Assembly (NCBI RefSeq): GCF_030271535.1
Contig: NZ_JASCXJ010000003.1
Coordinates: 369,919 to 433,918 of the forward strand
Origin: Nocardiopsis sp. ATB16-24
GTDB lineage: Bacteria > Actinomycetota > Actinomycetes > Streptosporangiales > Streptosporangiaceae
Direction: 5' to 3'
DNA: 64,000 nt
Part shown: piece by piece, positions 62,173-64,000 of the stretch
Numbering within the stretch: the stretch's first letter is position 1
Layout: every line of letters starts with the position of its first letter
Program-made: the position numbers and the translations under genes
Notes under the pieces: model-generated
The model's input: only the letters and a program-made list of their open reading frames with translations
Told to the model about the DNA's origin: nothing
The model's database searches: none

Positions 62173-62443
62173 CGGGACGACGCGGGCGCCCCGACGCGGG
62201 CCTTCGGCCCTCTCGCCGTGCTCGGAGTGGTTGGAAGGACCTTCGAGGTTCGGCTCTAGGCCCCGTTCTCTCCATGGGAGGTGGTCCTTTTCTCAGCACG
62301 TGTCCACCCACCGCCGCGACAGCAGAAACTCCTGAGCGTCGAAGGCCACCTCGCCTGCGGCCACCACCGGATTGTTCAGTTCGGGTGCATCCGCGCAAGT
62401 CCGACAGCACCATGGCCCAGGAACAGGTACGAACACCACACCG

Positions 62444-63019
62444 TCACCGGCTGCTCAGCACCAGGTCCCGATACGGGAGGGTCACCACCGGGTGAGAGTC
62501 CAACCGTAGGAGCCGCTCGGTTTCCTCCAGCCGACGAACAACGTCCTCACGAGTGCCTGCGGAAACGATCTCGGTCTCGACGAACGAGCCCAAGCCCGCA
62601 ACCGTGTCCACCACCACCGACAGCTCCGGCCACTCCGAAGCGCGGTAACAGGTACGCGACTTCTCCACGCGCGCCAGCAGGACCATGCCCAACGCCTCCA
62701 ACAGTCGGTGGGCGTGCGCGACCTGACCGCTGTCGGCCAACGCCACGTTGGTCTCCTGCTTGGCGATGACACCGTCGGTGCCATGGGTGGTGGCGTCGGA
62801 GGCGGGTTTGTAGGTGACCTCGCACCCCCCGTCCCGTTCCCGAACCCGCAGACACTCGACCGTCTCCAGGAAGTCGACGTCGGGGCGGCTGTAGTAAGTG
62901 TCGACCTCCACCACCGGCCCTGTGGGGACGAATCCCCACTCCTCCAGGCTCCGCTCCAGCAGCTCTCGCTTCTCCAGCGCGCGTTTGCGTTCGATCTCGA
63001 CCAAGGGCACCGGGATCAT
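62444..63019 (-). CDS. CYTH domain protein (class IV adenylate cyclase-like)
   Basis: A 191-residue protein of the CYTH/triphosphate tunnel fold. The signature ExExK appears as VEIERKRAL near residue 8. Other tunnel strands are visible in VDTYYSRPDVDF, CLRVRERDGGCEVTYKPA, and VVVDTVAGLGSFVETEIV. Such enzymes hydrolyse or cyclise triphosphates (adenylate cyclase, thiamine triphosphatase, polyphosphatase); the substrate cannot be told. ATG 63019 overlaps the stop of the small gene upstream (ATGA) and has GGAAGG very close. Confidence 0.88.
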   Translation of the reverse strand: MIPVPLVEIERKRALEKRELLERSLEEWGFVPTGPVVEVDTYYSRPDVDFLETVECLRVRERDGGCEVTYKPASDATTHGTDGVIAKQETNVALADSGQVAHAHRLLEALGMVLLARVEKSRTCYRASEWPELSVVVDTVAGLGSFVETEIVSAGTREDVVRRLEETERLLRLDSHPVVTLPYRDLVLSSR

Positions 63020-63315
63020 TCCCTTCCGGGGGTGAGAGCCGCGTATACGCGGGCGAGGTCGTGCTTGCTGAACGACTCCCGTACCCCGTGCAGGGCCTCG
63101 GACAGAGTCCGGGAGTCCGACACCGGGATGTTACGGAACAACACGAGCTGTTCGGCGTCCTTCAGAGGGTTGGCGAGCCGTTTGGCCAGATAGCGGTTGT
63201 AGTGATGACGCTGCCTGACCATGATGTCCTCGGCCCTGGAAGGCAGGAGCACGGTCTGGCGAGAGATGTCGGCGCCGATCTCGTTGAACGAGGACATCGC
63301 TCGGGCGAAGGCCAT
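63016..63315 (-). CDS. Small hypothetical protein coupled to the CYTH gene
   Basis: A 99-residue protein starting at ATG 63315 with a strong GGGAGGA seven bases upstream and ending in a 4-base overlap with the CYTH start, so the two are translationally coupled. It is highly charged and helical (RAEDIMVRQRHHYNRYLAKRL). No known family is recognised. Its first third lies antisense to the 5' part of the peptide deformylase remnant, so one of the two overlapping frames is probably not functional; this one has the better signals. Confidence 0.6.
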   Translation of the reverse strand: MAFARAMSSFNEIGADISRQTVLLPSRAEDIMVRQRHHYNRYLAKRLANPLKDAEQLVLFRNIPVSDSRTLSEALHGVRESFSKHDLARVYAALTPGRE

Positions 63316-63661
63316 CGTTCTTCCTCCCGATTCCGACGCCGCTCCGGTGGTTCTGCTCAACCCGGAGATCATCGGCGAATCCTCGCAGACGGATTCCCGG
63401 TACGAGGGATGTCTGAGCTTCTTCGACGTGCGCGGGATCGTTCCCCGCGCACGTCGAATCGAGGTCGAGCACACCCTCACCGACGGGACCACCGCCATCA
63501 CCGTGTTCACGGACGCCCTGGCCCGTCTGGTGGCACACGAGGTGGACCACCTTCACGGCATGACCTACAAAGCACGCATGGCCGACGGGGTGTCTCCCAT
63601 CCCGGTGGAGGAGTACCGGGGAACCGGGAAGTCCTGGGACTACGACCGCGGCACGGTATGA
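63266..63661 (+). pseudogene. N-terminally truncated peptide deformylase
   Basis: From about residue 17 the frame matches peptide deformylase: APVVLLNPEII, motif 2 EGCLSF with the metal Cys, and motif 3 HEVDHLHG with both metal His and the catalytic Glu, ending VEEYRGTGKSW. The N-terminal region that should carry motif 1 (GxGLAAPQ) is absent; MSAPISLNEDIARAKAIV stands in its place, without the catalytic Gln. About 60-90 residues are lost compared with normal length. The frame stays open upstream to ATG 63221 but that adds nothing deformylase-like. Probably a remnant. Confidence 0.65.
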
Positions 63662-63685
63662 GGGAGCGCCGGGGCAGCGGTGGAC

Positions 63686-63716
63686 GGCCGCGCCGGGAAG
63701 AACTCCCGGCGCGGCC
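63686..63716 (+). terminator. Terminator after the deformylase remnant
   Basis: A perfect 13-bp stem, GGCCGCGCCGGGA (63686-63698) with its reverse complement (63704-63716), and a 5-base loop, 24 bases after the stop. Confidence 0.8.
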
Positions 63717-63809
63717 TTGGTGATGGTCGTGGTGGGTACGGGTCGGTATCTCGGAACAGGCCCGCGACCAGGTGGTGGGCTGGTACCGCGACAACCCGTC
63801 GTTGCGGTA

Positions 63810-64000
63810 CTAGGCGTCCTTGATCTCGCAGACGACGGCGCCGTTGCCCACCGTCTCACCCGCGACCACCTTCAGGCCGGTGACCGTCCCGGCCTTGTGC
63901 GCGGTCAGCGGCTGTTCCATCTTCATGGCCTCGATCACGACCACCGTGTCGCCCTCGGCGACCTCGGCGCCCTCCTGGGCCACGAGCTTGACCACGGTGC
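63810..64000 (-). CDS. Biotin carboxyl carrier domain of an acyl-CoA carboxylase, C-terminal end (partial)
   Basis: The reading frame enters from beyond the right edge and ends at 63810. The visible 63 residues are a complete-looking biotinyl domain: [30 protein letters not shown], with the biotinylated lysine in EAMKM, then [19 protein letters not shown]. In actinobacteria this domain is usually the C-terminus of the acetyl/propionyl-CoA carboxylase alpha chain (AccA/BccA type), which supplies malonyl- or methylmalonyl-CoA. The rest lies outside the window. The last 24 codons before the TAG at 63812 on the other strand are unrelated. Confidence 0.88.
   Translation of the reverse strand, partial: TVVKLVAQEGAEVAEGDTVVVIEAMKMEQPLTAHKAGTVTGLKVVAGETVGNGAVVCEIKDA

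Noticed and set aside
63720..63812. C-terminal gene remnant on the + strand (ending [20 protein letters not shown] and TAG)
   Set aside because: It looks protein-like for about 24 codons but has no start, no identifiable family and no supporting signals; too short to annotate.

Overview
The window is chromosomal DNA of a high-GC actinomycete. A sample of the first 3 kb (241-300) has 33 G or C in 60 bases, while a sample inside the first conserved gene (4261-4320) has 44 in 60. The gene sets tRNA-Gln/glmU/prs/rplY/pth and purN/purH/folD/DUF3017/icd, the frequent GTG starts, TANNNT -10 boxes and several apparently leaderless genes all fit Actinobacteria. A Nocardiopsis-like member of the Streptosporangiales is my best guess, by inference only.

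Layout. 1-3.4 kb is a lower-GC accessory segment: an edge-truncated gene, two small adjacent genes that look like relatives, an XRE/DUF5753 regulator with its DUF397 partner, and a small proline-rich lipoprotein. After about 0.9 kb without a gene, 4-9.7 kb carries an ABC-F ATPase, glutathione peroxidase, a GDSL lipoprotein, a MarR regulator, and a TetR/fatty-acid-desaturase pair. 9.8-14.4 kb is housekeeping (tRNA-Gln, glmU, prs, rplY, pth). 14.4-19 kb is a small polysaccharide-degradation regulon: GH10 xylanase, LacI repressor, CE4 deacetylase and an SGNH esterase, with matching LacI-type palindromes in front of the xylanase and the deacetylase.

19.4-37.8 kb is the most striking part. A polyprenyl-phosphate sugar-1-phosphate transferase is followed by cysQ, cysD and cysN, a secreted subtilase, a sulfotransferase and a secreted GH26-like glycanase. 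Facing them are two leftward operons: a PssD/Alg14-like protein with an Alg13-like/GT2 fusion, and a tightly overlapping set of Wzz-like protein, Wzy/ligase-like membrane protein, APH-fold kinase-like protein, carbohydrate-type sulfotransferase and Wzx-like flippase. Together these read as a Wzx/Wzy-type exopolysaccharide locus that carries its own sulfate activation, two sulfotransferases and a PAP-clearing phosphatase, so the product is probably a sulfated extracellular glycan. This is the best candidate for an undescribed system here.

38-64 kb returns to core functions: purN-purH-folD, an FHA/HTH regulator, DUF3017, icd, an LCP transferase, a degenerate galactokinase-like protein, YihY, a GCS2-type ligase, an M20 amidohydrolase, adenosine deaminase, a membrane PH-like protein, purine nucleoside phosphorylase, LpdA, two zinc-ribbon proteins, a membrane protein with a Met/Gly-rich tail and a dicarboxylate-type symporter. 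The last 2.6 kb has a Uma2 nuclease-like protein, a CYTH protein with a small partner, a truncated peptide deformylase and the 3' end of a biotin-dependent carboxylase gene. Other points of note are an apparently orphan iron box, a shared MarR-type box at the marR and icd promoters, and a 50-bp tandem repeat behind the LCP gene.
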